A stretch of DNA of 64,000 bases, taken from positions 1,612,001 through 1,676,000 of the forward strand of contig NZ_WWGH01000002.1 in NCBI RefSeq assembly GCF_009865135.1, in the 5' to 3' direction. This DNA is from Streptomyces sp. SID8374 (GTDB lineage: Bacteria > Actinomycetota > Actinomycetes > Streptomycetales > Streptomycetaceae). The translations under genes were made by a program, and so were the position numbers. Positions within the stretch are counted from its first letter, which is position 1. Each line of letters begins with the position of its first letter. Under the pieces are notes generated by a model. It had not been told where the DNA came from. It searched no databases and was given only the letters and a program-made list of their open reading frames with translations. This document shows, piece by piece, positions 42,461 to 50,380 of this stretch.

Positions 42461-43708
42461 TCAGACCCCCGCCGCCCCCGCGTACGCCACCGGGTCGTCC
42501 AGCACGTCCTGCACCACCAGCGCCGCCGCGCCCCGCGCCGCGTCCCCCGCCACCGACGACGCGCGGAGCCGGCCGCTGCCCGGGGACCAGAGGCCCGAGA
42601 CCACCCGGGCGGTCAGCTCCTCGTCGGCGGGCGGCGACAGCCACGGCATCAGGCCCCGGTAGATCCCGCCGAGCACCACCGCGTCCGGGTCGACCAGGTT
42701 CACCGCGCCCGACACCACCCGGCCCAGCACCCGCCCCGCCTCGGCGACCGCCGCCACCGCCCGCGCGTCCCCGGCCCGCGCGCGCCGCTCCAGCTCCAGC
42801 ACCCCGGCGCCGCCCCCGGCCCCCTCGACCCCGGCCGCCCGCAGGAGCGCGCTCTGCCCGGCGTACTGCTCCAGACAGCCCCGCGACCCGCACCGGCACT
42901 CCGGCCCGTCCGGGTCCACCACCACATGCCCGATCTCCCCGGCGAACCCGTGCGCCCCGCGCAGCAGTTCACCGTTGAGCACCAGCGCGCCGCCGACCCC
43001 GATCTCACCGGTCAGATACAGGAAGCTGCGTACGTCTCCGAGCCCGCCGAACCACAGCTCGGCCAGGGCCGCGAGATTGGCCTCGTTCTCCGAGGCGACC
43101 GGCAGCACCTGATGCCCGGGGCGCAGCGCGGCGAGCGCGTCGCCGAACAGATCCTGCGCCGGGACCTCGTTCCAGCCGAGGTTGGGGGCCTGCCGTACCG
43201 CTCCGCCGGAGACCAGACCGGGCAGCGCCAGCGCTGCACCCACCGGGCGCAGCTCCTGCTCGCGCGCCGAGTCCAGGGTCCGCGCGGCGATCGCTGCCGC
43301 CCGGGCGAGGACCTCCTCGGCGGGTGCGCCCCGGTTGTCGAGGTGTTCGGTCTGCCGGACCCGGCCGGTGCCCGCGAGGTCGACGACGCAGACCGAGACG
43401 TAATCGATGTTGATCTCCACACCGAGCCCGGCCGGGCCGGTGCGGGCCACCTTGAGCGCGGTGCCGGGGCGCCCGGCCTGCCCGCTGAACGTCTTGCCCG
43501 ACTCGGTGAGGAACCCGCTGTCCATCAGCTGCTCCACGAGCGAGGAGACCGCGGCCCGGGTCAGCCCGACCCGCGCGGCCACCCCGGCGCGGGTCGCCTC
43601 ACCGCTCTCGCCCTCGTCCCGCACGGCGCGCAGTACCAGGCTCAGATTGTGCCGTCGCACGGTGTCCTTGTCGGCCTTGGGCCCCAGCGGAGTGAGGATG
43701 CTCTTCAT
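42461..43708 (-). CDS. xylR: ROK-family repressor of xylose genes
   Basis: The 415-residue protein has an N-terminal winged helix-turn-helix (VAARVGLTRAAVSSLVEQLM) and a ROK domain with the zinc motif CRCGSRGCLEQYAG and the sugar-kinase-like stretch GEIGVGGALVLNGELLRG. ROK repressors of this XylR type bind xylose directly and leave DNA. It faces xylA and, with the AT-rich sites between xylB and xylA, completes a self-contained xylose regulon. Confidence 0.9.
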   Translation of the reverse strand: MKSILTPLGPKADKDTVRRHNLSLVLRAVRDEGESGEATRAGVAARVGLTRAAVSSLVEQLMDSGFLTESGKTFSGQAGRPGTALKVARTGPAGLGVEINIDYVSVCVVDLAGTGRVRQTEHLDNRGAPAEEVLARAAAIAARTLDSAREQELRPVGAALALPGLVSGGAVRQAPNLGWNEVPAQDLFGDALAALRPGHQVLPVASENEANLAALAELWFGGLGDVRSFLYLTGEIGVGGALVLNGELLRGAHGFAGEIGHVVVDPDGPECRCGSRGCLEQYAGQSALLRAAGVEGAGGGAGVLELERRARAGDARAVAAVAEAGRVLGRVVSGAVNLVDPDAVVLGGIYRGLMPWLSPPADEELTARVVSGLWSPGSGRLRASSVAGDAARGAAALVVQDVLDDPVAYAGAAGV

Positions 43709-43757
43709 ATCGTCGCCGAGCCTATGCGATGGCGGGCACGGCGGGCAGCACGACGGA

Positions 43758-43792
43758 GGCGGCCCCCTCCGCGAACTCCGGAGGGGGCCGCC
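43758..43792 (-). terminator. Terminator of the DUF305/DUF3105 operon
   Basis: A perfect 14-bp stem (GGCGGCCCCCTCCG with its complement) and a 7-base loop just beyond the DUF305 stop on the minus strand. Confidence 0.8.
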
Positions 43793-43799
43793 CGCGGTG

Positions 43800-44456
43800 T
43801 CAGGGCTTCGCGCCCCGGGCCTTCAGCATGTCCGCCATCAGCCCGATCTCGGACTGCTGGCCGCGGACCATGCCCTGCGCCAGATTCCGGATGACGTCCG
43901 TCCCCGCCGCTTCCGCCCCGGCCCGCGCCATGTCCACACCGGCGCGGTGGTGCACGGTCATCAGCCGCAGGAACAGCACCTCGGCCGCCTTGCCGTCGGC
44001 CGCCTTCAGGGCCGCCAGCTCGGCGTCGGTGGCCATGCCCGGCATCAGCGAACCGTCACCGGTCGGCTTGACGGTGTGCCCCATCCACGCCATCGGCGGC
44101 TTCGCCGAACTCTTGGGCAGGCCCCACTGGTCCAGCCAGCCCAGCATCATCCCGCGCTGGTTGGCCTGGGTGTTGATGATGTCGTACGCCAGCCGCCGCA
44201 CGTCCTCGTCACCGGTGCGGTCACGCACGATGAACGACATCTCCACCGCCTGCTGATGGTGGATCGCCATGTCCCGGGCGAACCCCGCGTCCGCCGACTC
44301 CTCCGCCGGAGCGGACAGCGCCGCCTTCGCGGACGGGGACGCCGCGGACGGCCGTCCGACCATCAGCGCCACCAGCCCCACCGCGAGCAGCAGCACGGCG
44401 GCGCCCGCGAGCACCATCCGGCGGGTGGAGGAGAACGGGCTCGTCACGGAGGTCAC
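43800..44456 (-). CDS. DUF305 family secreted/membrane protein
   Basis: The 218-residue protein has one N-terminal membrane helix (MVLAGAAVLLLAVGLVALMV) and two ferritin-like His-rich motifs: FARDMAIHHQQAVEM and RLMTVHHRAGVDMA. This is the DUF305 pattern, thought to bind metal outside the membrane. The GTG start overlaps the DUF3105 stop by four bases, so the pair is translationally coupled. Role unknown; copper or iron handling is often suggested for the family. Confidence 0.9.
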   Translation of the reverse strand: MTSVTSPFSSTRRMVLAGAAVLLLAVGLVALMVGRPSAASPSAKAALSAPAEESADAGFARDMAIHHQQAVEMSFIVRDRTGDEDVRRLAYDIINTQANQRGMMLGWLDQWGLPKSSAKPPMAWMGHTVKPTGDGSLMPGMATDAELAALKAADGKAAEVLFLRLMTVHHRAGVDMARAGAEAAGTDVIRNLAQGMVRGQQSEIGLMADMLKARGAKP

Positions 44457-45103
44457 TTGTCGAGCCCACCGGTGCAGGCGGCGCCCGGCTCAGGGGTCTG
44501 CGGGCCCTGCACGTACTTGCTGAAGAACTGGCCGACCCGGGAGTCGGAGGCGCTGTCCACCGTGACCTGCTTGCCCCACGCGCTGAGCATCAGCGGGTCC
44601 TTCTGGTCCTTGACCGGGCTCATCAGGGAGTACGGGGTGGCCTTGACCTTCTCCGTGAGCGCCTCGACGTCCGCGTCCGAGGCCTTCTCGCTGTAGGTGA
44701 CCCAGACCGCGCCGTGCTCCAGCGAGTGCACGGCGTTCTCCTTCGGTATCTCCTCGGTGTAGACGTCCGCGTTGCAGTTCATCCAGACCTGGCTGTGGTC
44801 GCCGCCGACGGGCGGGTTCATCGGGTAGTCGACCTTCTTCTCCACGTGGTTCTGGGTCAGGTCCTTCCACGTGCGCTCACCGGAGACGGGGGAGTTCTTG
44901 GCCTGCTCCTCCTTCTTGTCCTTCTCGTTCGCCTGGTACACGAGGTAGCCGCCTCCGGCGACCAGCGCGAGGACCACGGCGACCGACGCCCCGATGGTGA
45001 TGAGGCGGCCCCGGCGCTCACGGGCGCGCTCCTTGCGGCGGGCCTCCTCCAGCTTGGCGCGGCGGGCGTTGGCGGGGGAGTTCTGGTTCTTGGCGGAAGC
45101 CAT
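44453..45103 (-). CDS. DUF3105 family membrane-anchored protein
   Basis: The 216-residue protein has a basic, coiled N-terminus (ARRAKLEEARRKERARERRG), one membrane helix (LITIGASVAVVLALVAGGGY) and an extracellular DUF3105 domain with YPMNPPVGGDHSQVWMNC and AVHSLEHGAVWVTYSEKA. His and Cys residues in this domain may bind metal. ATG at 45103, preceded by GAGGA, is chosen over a longer frame. Coupled to DUF305 downstream. Confidence 0.9.
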   Translation of the reverse strand: MASAKNQNSPANARRAKLEEARRKERARERRGRLITIGASVAVVLALVAGGGYLVYQANEKDKKEEQAKNSPVSGERTWKDLTQNHVEKKVDYPMNPPVGGDHSQVWMNCNADVYTEEIPKENAVHSLEHGAVWVTYSEKASDADVEALTEKVKATPYSLMSPVKDQKDPLMLSAWGKQVTVDSASDSRVGQFFSKYVQGPQTPEPGAACTGGLDK

Positions 45104-45233
45104 GGAAGGTCCTCGTCGTTCAGCGGATGCGGGGAAGGCAGACGGTCGTGCAGGAAAGCAGAGGGATACAGGGCATACGGGCAGCCGCTCCCGGTCCGGC
45201 GCGAGGCACGGAGACGGGGGAGCGGACCCGGCT

Positions 45234-45668
45234 CTAGATCCGTTGAACCTGGAGACGCAGCTGATCGACGGAGTGGGCACCGTCGTGGGAGGGCCCGCGG
45301 ATCGCGGCCGCCCCGGTCAGCGGGGCGACGGGCACGACGGCCACGGAGGAGGGGAGCGCCACGGGTGCGGACGGCACCGGCAGCACGATGGCCGCCGAGT
45401 GGGTCGATCCGCCGTGGCACGAGGTCCCGAGTCCCCGCTCGGCGGGGGTGGCCATGACCACCGGCTCGGCGGACAGCCCGGGCACGGGCGTCAGCGTCCG
45501 TACGGGGCCCGGGCCCGGAACCTCCGCCGCCACCGGCACAGGGGCGGCGGCCGAGGGGGCGACCGAGCAGCAGAAGAGCAGCGACAGCAGGGCGAACAGC
45601 CAGAGCGGCGAGGCGGGCACGCGTGAGCGGCACCGCTGCCGGTCGGTCCGAGCGCTCACCCTGGTCAT
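45234..45668 (-). CDS. Hypothetical secreted or membrane protein
   Basis: The 144-residue protein has an N-terminal hydrophobic segment (PLWLFALLSLLFCCSVAPSA) and a Pro/Val/Ala-rich remainder with LGTSCHGGSTHSAAIVLPVP. No family recognised. It precedes the DUF3105-DUF305 genes with a 130-base gap and may belong to the same unit. A TACGAT box lies 8 bases upstream of its ATG, so translation may be leaderless. Confidence 0.6.
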   Translation of the reverse strand: MTRVSARTDRQRCRSRVPASPLWLFALLSLLFCCSVAPSAAAPVPVAAEVPGPGPVRTLTPVPGLSAEPVVMATPAERGLGTSCHGGSTHSAAIVLPVPSAPVALPSSVAVVPVAPLTGAAAIRGPSHDGAHSVDQLRLQVQRI

Positions 45669-45741
45669 GGCCCGTCATCGTAGTAGCTGTATGAAGATTC
45701 AAAGAATATGGGTCACCGATTCCGCGGGATAGTGTGCCCCA
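45669..45741. promoter_or_regulatory. Compact divergent promoter region
   Basis: Only 73 bases separate two divergent starts. On the minus strand TACGAT stands 8 bases before the ATG; on the plus strand TAGTGT stands 6 bases before the GTG. Both fit leaderless promoters. The segment is unusually AT-rich for this window. Confidence 0.5.
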
Positions 45742-46578
45742 GTGACCACGCAATCGAACATAGCCGCGGGCTGGTTCCCGGATCCCCGCGGCGCACCCCA
45801 GCTGCTGCGCTACTGGGACGGCAGCCGGTGGACCGAGCACACGCATCCGGCCGGCGGGCAGCAGGCCCCGGCCGCCGGGGGGATCCCCGCCCAGCAGCAG
45901 CCCGTGGGACAGCAGCAGCCCGTCGGACAACAGCAGCCCGTCGGGCAGCAGCCTGTCGGTCAGCCGGCCGTCTCCGCCGGCTCGCTCTTCGACCAGCCGG
46001 TCCTGGTGGTGAACCAGAAGGCCAAGCTGATCGAGGTGACGAACGAGTACCGGGTGTTCGACCAGCATGGTGCGACCGTCGGCTCGGTCGTCCAGGTCGG
46101 CCAGAGCCCGCTGCGCAAGGTGCTCCGCTTCCTCACCAGCATCGACCAGTATCTGACGCACCGGCTGGAGATCCGCGACGCGCACGGCAGGCCGCAGCTG
46201 CTGCTGACCCGCCCGGCGAAGTTCATCAAGTCCCGCGTCATCGTCCAGCGCCCGGACGGGCAGCCGGTCGGCGAGATCGTCCAGCAGAACGCGATCGGCA
46301 AGATCAATTTCGCGATGACGGCCGGGGGTGTGCAGGTCGGCGCGATCAAGGCGGAGAACTGGCGCGCCTGGAACTTCGCCATCGTCGACCAGCACGGCAC
46401 CGAGATCGCCCGGATCACCAAGACCTGGGAAGGCCTCGCGAAGACCATGTTCACGACGGCCGACAACTATGTGCTCCAGATCCACCAGCGGCTCCCCGAG
46501 CCGCTGCTGAGCCTCGTCGTGGCCACGGCCCTGACGGTGGACACCGCGCTCAAGCAGGACGCCCGCGGCCTCGGCTGA
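45742..46578 (+). CDS. Phospholipid scramblase-related protein with N-terminal DUF2510
   Basis: The 278-residue protein starts with a DUF2510 motif (GWFPDPRGAPQLLRYWDGSR, then WTEH), then a Gln/Pro-rich spacer with four PVGQQ(Q) repeats, and from about residue 85 a LURP-one/scramblase-like beta barrel (LVVNQKAKLIEVTNEYRVFD, AIVDQHGTEIARITKTWEGL). The family binds membranes or lipids; a scramblase activity is not established in bacteria. The GTG start lies 6 bases after a TAGTGT box. Confidence 0.85.
   Translation: MTTQSNIAAGWFPDPRGAPQLLRYWDGSRWTEHTHPAGGQQAPAAGGIPAQQQPVGQQQPVGQQQPVGQQPVGQPAVSAGSLFDQPVLVVNQKAKLIEVTNEYRVFDQHGATVGSVVQVGQSPLRKVLRFLTSIDQYLTHRLEIRDAHGRPQLLLTRPAKFIKSRVIVQRPDGQPVGEIVQQNAIGKINFAMTAGGVQVGAIKAENWRAWNFAIVDQHGTEIARITKTWEGLAKTMFTTADNYVLQIHQRLPEPLLSLVVATALTVDTALKQDARGLG
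45892..45963. repeat. Four 18-bp repeats coding for PVGQQQ
   Basis: Tandem near-copies of CAGCAGCAGCCCGTCGGA encode the Gln/Pro spacer of the scramblase-like protein. Length change by one unit would stay in frame. Confidence 0.8.
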
Positions 46579-46602
46579 CGCACGCGGACTGACGGACCGA
46601 CC

Positions 46603-46636
46603 CGGCGCCGCCGCCCCTTCGGGGGTGGCGGCGCCG
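46603..46636 (+). terminator. Terminator of the scramblase-like gene
   Basis: A 15-bp stem (CGGCGCCGCCGCCCC with a complement containing one G-U pair) closed by TTCG. Confidence 0.8.
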
Positions 46637-46674
46637 TGCTGTGCCGGACGGCCCGGAAACCGTTTACGGGTGTA

Positions 46675-46692
46675 ATATCTGTTAACGTATAT
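46675..46692. promoter_or_regulatory. Candidate MarR operator/promoter before the FUSC gene
   Basis: The AT-rich imperfect palindrome ATATCT-GTTAAC-GTATAT ends 2 bases before the FUSC GTG start, and TAATAT at 46673-46678 could be a -10 box. MarR proteins favour such sites and a MarR gene is the second gene of this operon. Confidence 0.45.
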
Positions 46693-46694
46693 GG

Positions 46695-48422
46695 GTGAGT
46701 GATACATCCACCCGGCCCCGGCAGCCTCCCGGCCGGCCCAGGCCGCCCCTCGTCCGCAGCCTCCCGCTCGCCGCCCCGCTCCGGCTCGGCCGCCCGTCGG
46801 ACACCTGGTTCAAGCCCGCGCTGAGCGTGGTCGTCGCCTCCGCCGTACCGCATCTGACGCTTCTGGCCATCGGCCGCCTCGACCTCGTCATCTACACGAT
46901 GGCCGGTTCGCTCTGCGCGTTGTACGGCCACGGCCTGCCGTACGCCCGGCGGGCCCGCACCGTGGCGGGCGTCGTGCTCTCCATGGCCGCCGGGCTCGCC
47001 GCCGCACTGGTCACCGCCTCGCTCACGCACTCCACCGCCGTGCTGATCGCGGTCGGCGCGCTCCTCGCCGCCGTCCAGAAGGCGGGGTGCGACGCGACCC
47101 GGATCGGCCCGCCCGGCCATGTGATCCTCACCTTCGTCAGCTCCGCCGCCCTGTTCGCCCCGCAGCGCCTCGGCCAGGTCCCGGCCCACCTCGCCCTGAC
47201 CCTGGCGGCGGGCGCGGTCGCCTGGCTCGTCTGTACGGGGCCCGCGCTGATCCGCCGTGAGGGGCCCGAGCGCCGGGCCGTCGCCCGCGCCCTCGATGCG
47301 GCCGCCGACTGCGCCGCCGCACCCGGCCCCCGTACCCGGCACGGAGCGGCCGCCGCCGTGCACGCCGCCTGGCAGTGCCTGCTCGCCTCCGGCCGCCCCA
47401 CCCCCGTACGCCGCTCCCTGGAACGGCTGGTGGTGCACGCCGAGGCGGCCCTGACCTCCTCGCCCCCCGACCCGGACCGGCTGCGCGGATGGGCCGCCCT
47501 GACCCGCGCGCGGGGGCCCGTCCCCGAACCGCCGCCCGCGCCCGGCACGGCCGACGAGCTGTACGGCATCGACGCCGAACGCGCCGCGCGACGAGCCTCC
47601 GGCGGCCGCCGCTCCGCCCGCCGCGCCCTCCTCCGGAGCCTCGGCCCCGGCTCGCACCTGCTGCCCGTCGCCGCCCGTACGCTGATCGGCTGCGCGCTCG
47701 CCGGGTACCTCTGTGCGGCCCTCGGCGTCGGCCGCCCCTACTGGGCGATCGTCACCGCCGCCTCCCTCTACCAGGCCAACACCACCCTGACCTGGAACCG
47801 GACCCTCCAGCGCACTCTCGGCAACCTCCTGGGCGTCCTGGTCTTCGCCGCCGTCCTGCCGCTCTCCCGCACCGGCCCGCTCGCCCTCGTCCTGTGCTGC
47901 CTCTTCTTCAGCTTCGCCGCCGAGGCCCTGATCACCCGGAACTACTGGCTCGGCTCCGTCGCCGTCACGCCCATGGCCCTCCTGGTCCTGGAGTTCGGCT
48001 CCACCCACCCGCCCGGGGAGCTGATCGGGGACCGGGTCCTGGACACCGTCCTCGGGGCGCTCGCCGGGTTCCTCGCGGCGGCGCTCGTCACCAACCGGAG
48101 GGCGGCGGGCCGCGTCGACCGGGCCCTCGAAGCCACGGCGAAGGCCCGTACGGAAGTGGAACGGGCTCTGGGGCGTCCCCACGCCGAGCGGGCGCGGGCG
48201 CGCCGCGCGCTGACCGCGAGCCTCGTCGAACTCCGCGAGGCCGCCGACACCGCGGCGGGGGAGTGGTGGCAACGCGCCCTGCCCGAGCAGGAGCTTCTCG
48301 CTGCTGAGCAGGCCGGACACCGTACGCTCGCCGCGACAGCACAACGGCTGGGCCCGGCGGTCCGCGCCCCGGAGACGCGGCGCGACGGGGTGGCCCCTGC
48401 CCTGGAGAACGGAGCGGAGTGA
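46695..48422 (+). CDS. FUSC-family membrane protein
   Basis: The 575-residue protein has two clusters of membrane helices (about residues 40-180 and 330-450) and a soluble middle and tail, as in FUSC/aromatic-acid-exporter-like proteins. The second block GVGRPYWAIVTAASLYQANT with LQRTLGNLLGVLVFA is the family hallmark. It probably exports aromatic acids or other small toxins. GTG at 46695 sits next to an AT-rich palindrome with no clear ribosome site. The MarR gene overlaps its end (GTGA), suggesting regulated efflux. Confidence 0.88.
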   Translation: MSDTSTRPRQPPGRPRPPLVRSLPLAAPLRLGRPSDTWFKPALSVVVASAVPHLTLLAIGRLDLVIYTMAGSLCALYGHGLPYARRARTVAGVVLSMAAGLAAALVTASLTHSTAVLIAVGALLAAVQKAGCDATRIGPPGHVILTFVSSAALFAPQRLGQVPAHLALTLAAGAVAWLVCTGPALIRREGPERRAVARALDAAADCAAAPGPRTRHGAAAAVHAAWQCLLASGRPTPVRRSLERLVVHAEAALTSSPPDPDRLRGWAALTRARGPVPEPPPAPGTADELYGIDAERAARRASGGRRSARRALLRSLGPGSHLLPVAARTLIGCALAGYLCAALGVGRPYWAIVTAASLYQANTTLTWNRTLQRTLGNLLGVLVFAAVLPLSRTGPLALVLCCLFFSFAAEALITRNYWLGSVAVTPMALLVLEFGSTHPPGELIGDRVLDTVLGALAGFLAAALVTNRRAAGRVDRALEATAKARTEVERALGRPHAERARARRALTASLVELREAADTAAGEWWQRALPEQELLAAEQAGHRTLAATAQRLGPAVRAPETRRDGVAPALENGAE

Positions 48423-48925
48423 CCGACGACATCGTGGCCTCGGTGGTGCGGCAGTGGCAGACCGTCAACCCTGAACTCGACACCGGACCGATGGAGGTCA
48501 TCGGCCGGATCAACCGCTGCGCCGCCCTGCTCCAGCAGGCGGAGGACGCCCCGCTGCGCTCCGCCGGACTGACCCGCGCCGAGTTCGACCTCCTCGGCGC
48601 CGTACGCCGTACCGACCGGGAACTCACCCCGGGCGAGCTCGCCCGGGAGACCTTCTCCTCCGGCGCCGCCGTCACCAAGCGGCTGCGGGCCCTCCAGGAA
48701 CGCGGCCTGGTGGACCGGCGCGGCGACGAGCGCGACCGCCGGGTCGCCCACGTCCGCCTCACCGACGAGGGCCGTACGCTGGTGGACCGGCTGCTCCCCG
48801 AGCAACTCGCGTACGAGCGGGCGGTGCTCTCGGGTCTCGACGAGGAGAGCCGCGGCGAACTCAGCTCCCGGCTCAGCGAGTTGCTGGTGCAGCTGGAGGG
48901 ACGGATCGGCGGAGCGCGCCGCTGA
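48419..48925 (+). CDS. MarR-family transcriptional regulator
   Basis: The 168-residue protein has the MarR winged helix: LRSAGLTRAEFDLLGAVRRT, LTPGELARETFSSGAAVTKR and the wing GLVDRRGDERDRRVAHVRLT. It is coupled to the FUSC gene (four-base overlap) and is expected to repress it until a phenolic or similar ligand binds. Its stop codon lies inside the first copy of a 68-bp tandem duplication. Confidence 0.92.
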   Translation: MTDDIVASVVRQWQTVNPELDTGPMEVIGRINRCAALLQQAEDAPLRSAGLTRAEFDLLGAVRRTDRELTPGELARETFSSGAAVTKRLRALQERGLVDRRGDERDRRVAHVRLTDEGRTLVDRLLPEQLAYERAVLSGLDEESRGELSSRLSELLVQLEGRIGGARR

Positions 48926-49056
48926 GCGAACCGTACGGGCACGCCCAGCCGCACGGCGCCGGGCGATCCGCATGTACGGAGTCAGGGCGCTGAGCGAACC
49001 GTCCGGGCACGCTCAGCCGCACGGCGCCGGGCGACCCGCATGTACGGAGTCAGGGC
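48921..49056. repeat. 68-bp tandem duplication at two convergent gene ends
   Basis: Copies at 48921-48988 and 48989-49056 differ at only three positions. Each begins GCTGAGCGAACCGT and ends GGAGTCAGGGC. The first copy carries the MarR stop (TGA in GCTGAGC) and the second carries the IclR stop on the other strand (TCAGGGC). The duplication therefore contains both gene ends and inserts a non-coding spacer between them. Confidence 0.95.
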
Positions 49057-49814
49057 GGGGGTGCCGGTGCCAGCAGCGCCGCCGACTCCCGTAGCCGCTC
49101 CGTCCGTTCGGCCAGCGCCGTGTCACCCGACCGGTCCGCCGGGGCCGCGGCCACCAGCGCGAGCCGGTCCCGCCAGCTGGACCCGGCCAGCGAGACGGCG
49201 ACCGTGGTCATGCCCGGCACGGACGCGCCCCGGCTGACCGCGTGGCCGGCCTCGCGGATCAGCGCCAGCTCGTCCAGCAGAGCCGTCCGCGAGGTGAGCG
49301 TGGCCGGGGTGACCGGCTCCAGCTCCTCGTACGGGTACAGCGCGCACACCTGGTCCGCCGTCATCCGGGAGAGCAGCAGCAGCCCGCCCGAGCCCGCGTG
49401 GGCCGGACCGGTGCGCCCCAACTCCAGCGCCACCCGCACCGGATGGGGCGACTCGCGGCCGTCGGTGACGATGACCTGGTCGCCGATGAGCGCCGCACTC
49501 CACACCGTCTCACCGGTCCGCCGGGCCGCGTCCGCCAGCACCGGCCCCAGCCGGTCACGGGCCGCGCGGCCGAAACCGGCGGGCCGCCCGAGCCGCACCA
49601 GCTCCGGGCCCGCCGCGTAGCCGCGCCCCGAGGTGTCCCGGATCGCGAACCCCCGGCTCTCCAGTGTGCTCAGCACCCGGTGCGCGGTGGACCGTCCGAC
49701 ACCGAGGCGCCCGGCGGCCTCGGTGACGGTGAGGGTGTCGTGGGTGAGGAAGAGCCGCATGGCGCGGAGCCCCGTATCCAGCGAAGCGATCGTGTAGTCA
49801 CCTGTCGCCGTCAT
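49050..49814 (-). CDS. IclR-family transcriptional regulator
   Basis: The 254-residue protein has an N-terminal winged helix (LTVTEAAGRLGVGRSTAHRV, then LSTLESRGFA) and the IclR effector domain (about 85-240, with GRTGPAHAGSGGLLLLSRM and SVPGMTTVAVSL). Family members sense small aromatic or carboxylic compounds. It is a single gene ahead of the conservon; its target is unknown. Confidence 0.9.
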   Translation of the reverse strand: MTATGDYTIASLDTGLRAMRLFLTHDTLTVTEAAGRLGVGRSTAHRVLSTLESRGFAIRDTSGRGYAAGPELVRLGRPAGFGRAARDRLGPVLADAARRTGETVWSAALIGDQVIVTDGRESPHPVRVALELGRTGPAHAGSGGLLLLSRMTADQVCALYPYEELEPVTPATLTSRTALLDELALIREAGHAVSRGASVPGMTTVAVSLAGSSWRDRLALVAAAPADRSGDTALAERTERLRESAALLAPAPPP

Positions 49815-50380
49815 GGTTCCGCCCGCTCCCTCTCGTCACTCCGGGTGCCCGCCGACGCCGTCGCGCGGCGGCCTCGACCGCCATGATCCCCGCTGCGGCA
49901 CCGCACGCGCGGGGCGCTCGGCGGGTGCGGGAAAACCGCGGCCGTATACGCGTCAGCGCAGCGATTTTCCGGTTCACCCTCCGAGTGTTCAGGAATCTGT
50001 TCCTTTCGATCCGGTTCGATCACCTGTGCCTCTGTCCTGTTATGCGGTACGAAATCGGGCCCGGTGAGGGTGTATTGACCGGTTACCTCCTCTTACGGGC
50101 TTCCTGCTGTCCCGATGGCCGGTACGCAGGGGCAGGCGCGCGGTCGAATTTCGGCCGCCGTCACTCCGCGCGCACGCTCCACAGCGGTGCGTGCGAAAAC
50201 TGGCGAGTGTATTCCTCTTCGCGGGCTCCCGCAGGGGGTTGGGTGAATATGCCGATCCCCTGTTCTGATCTGGCTAAGCTCACGCGCAGTGAAGTCGAGT
50301 TGATGCGAATTCGAGCACTTGTTCATGAGTCTCCGCACACGTGCGTATACATCCCGGAATCAACCGCCAGAGGGTTTTAG
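49815..50380. promoter_or_regulatory. Gene-free region upstream of the conservon with candidate sites
   Basis: This 566-base stretch is clearly less GC-rich than its surroundings and I see no convincing gene in it. It holds a palindrome AGGAA-TCTG-TTCCT (49991-50004), a direct repeat TTCGAT-CCGG-TTCGAT (50005-50020) right behind it, and TAAGCT near 50275 as a possible -10 box. It probably contains the conservon promoter and its regulatory sites. Confidence 0.45.

Noticed and set aside
43385..43415. TAATCGATGTTGA, similar to the rbsR operator
   Set aside because: Only half matches, it lies inside the xylR coding region, and it has no partner site.
42365..43894. A 509-residue plus-strand open frame
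   Set aside because: Antisense shadow of xylR, whose ROK motifs are clear on the other strand.
49883..50380. A 165-residue open frame before the conservon
   Set aside because: Codon use is atypical (third positions not GC-biased), there is no ribosome site, and the segment looks like regulatory DNA.
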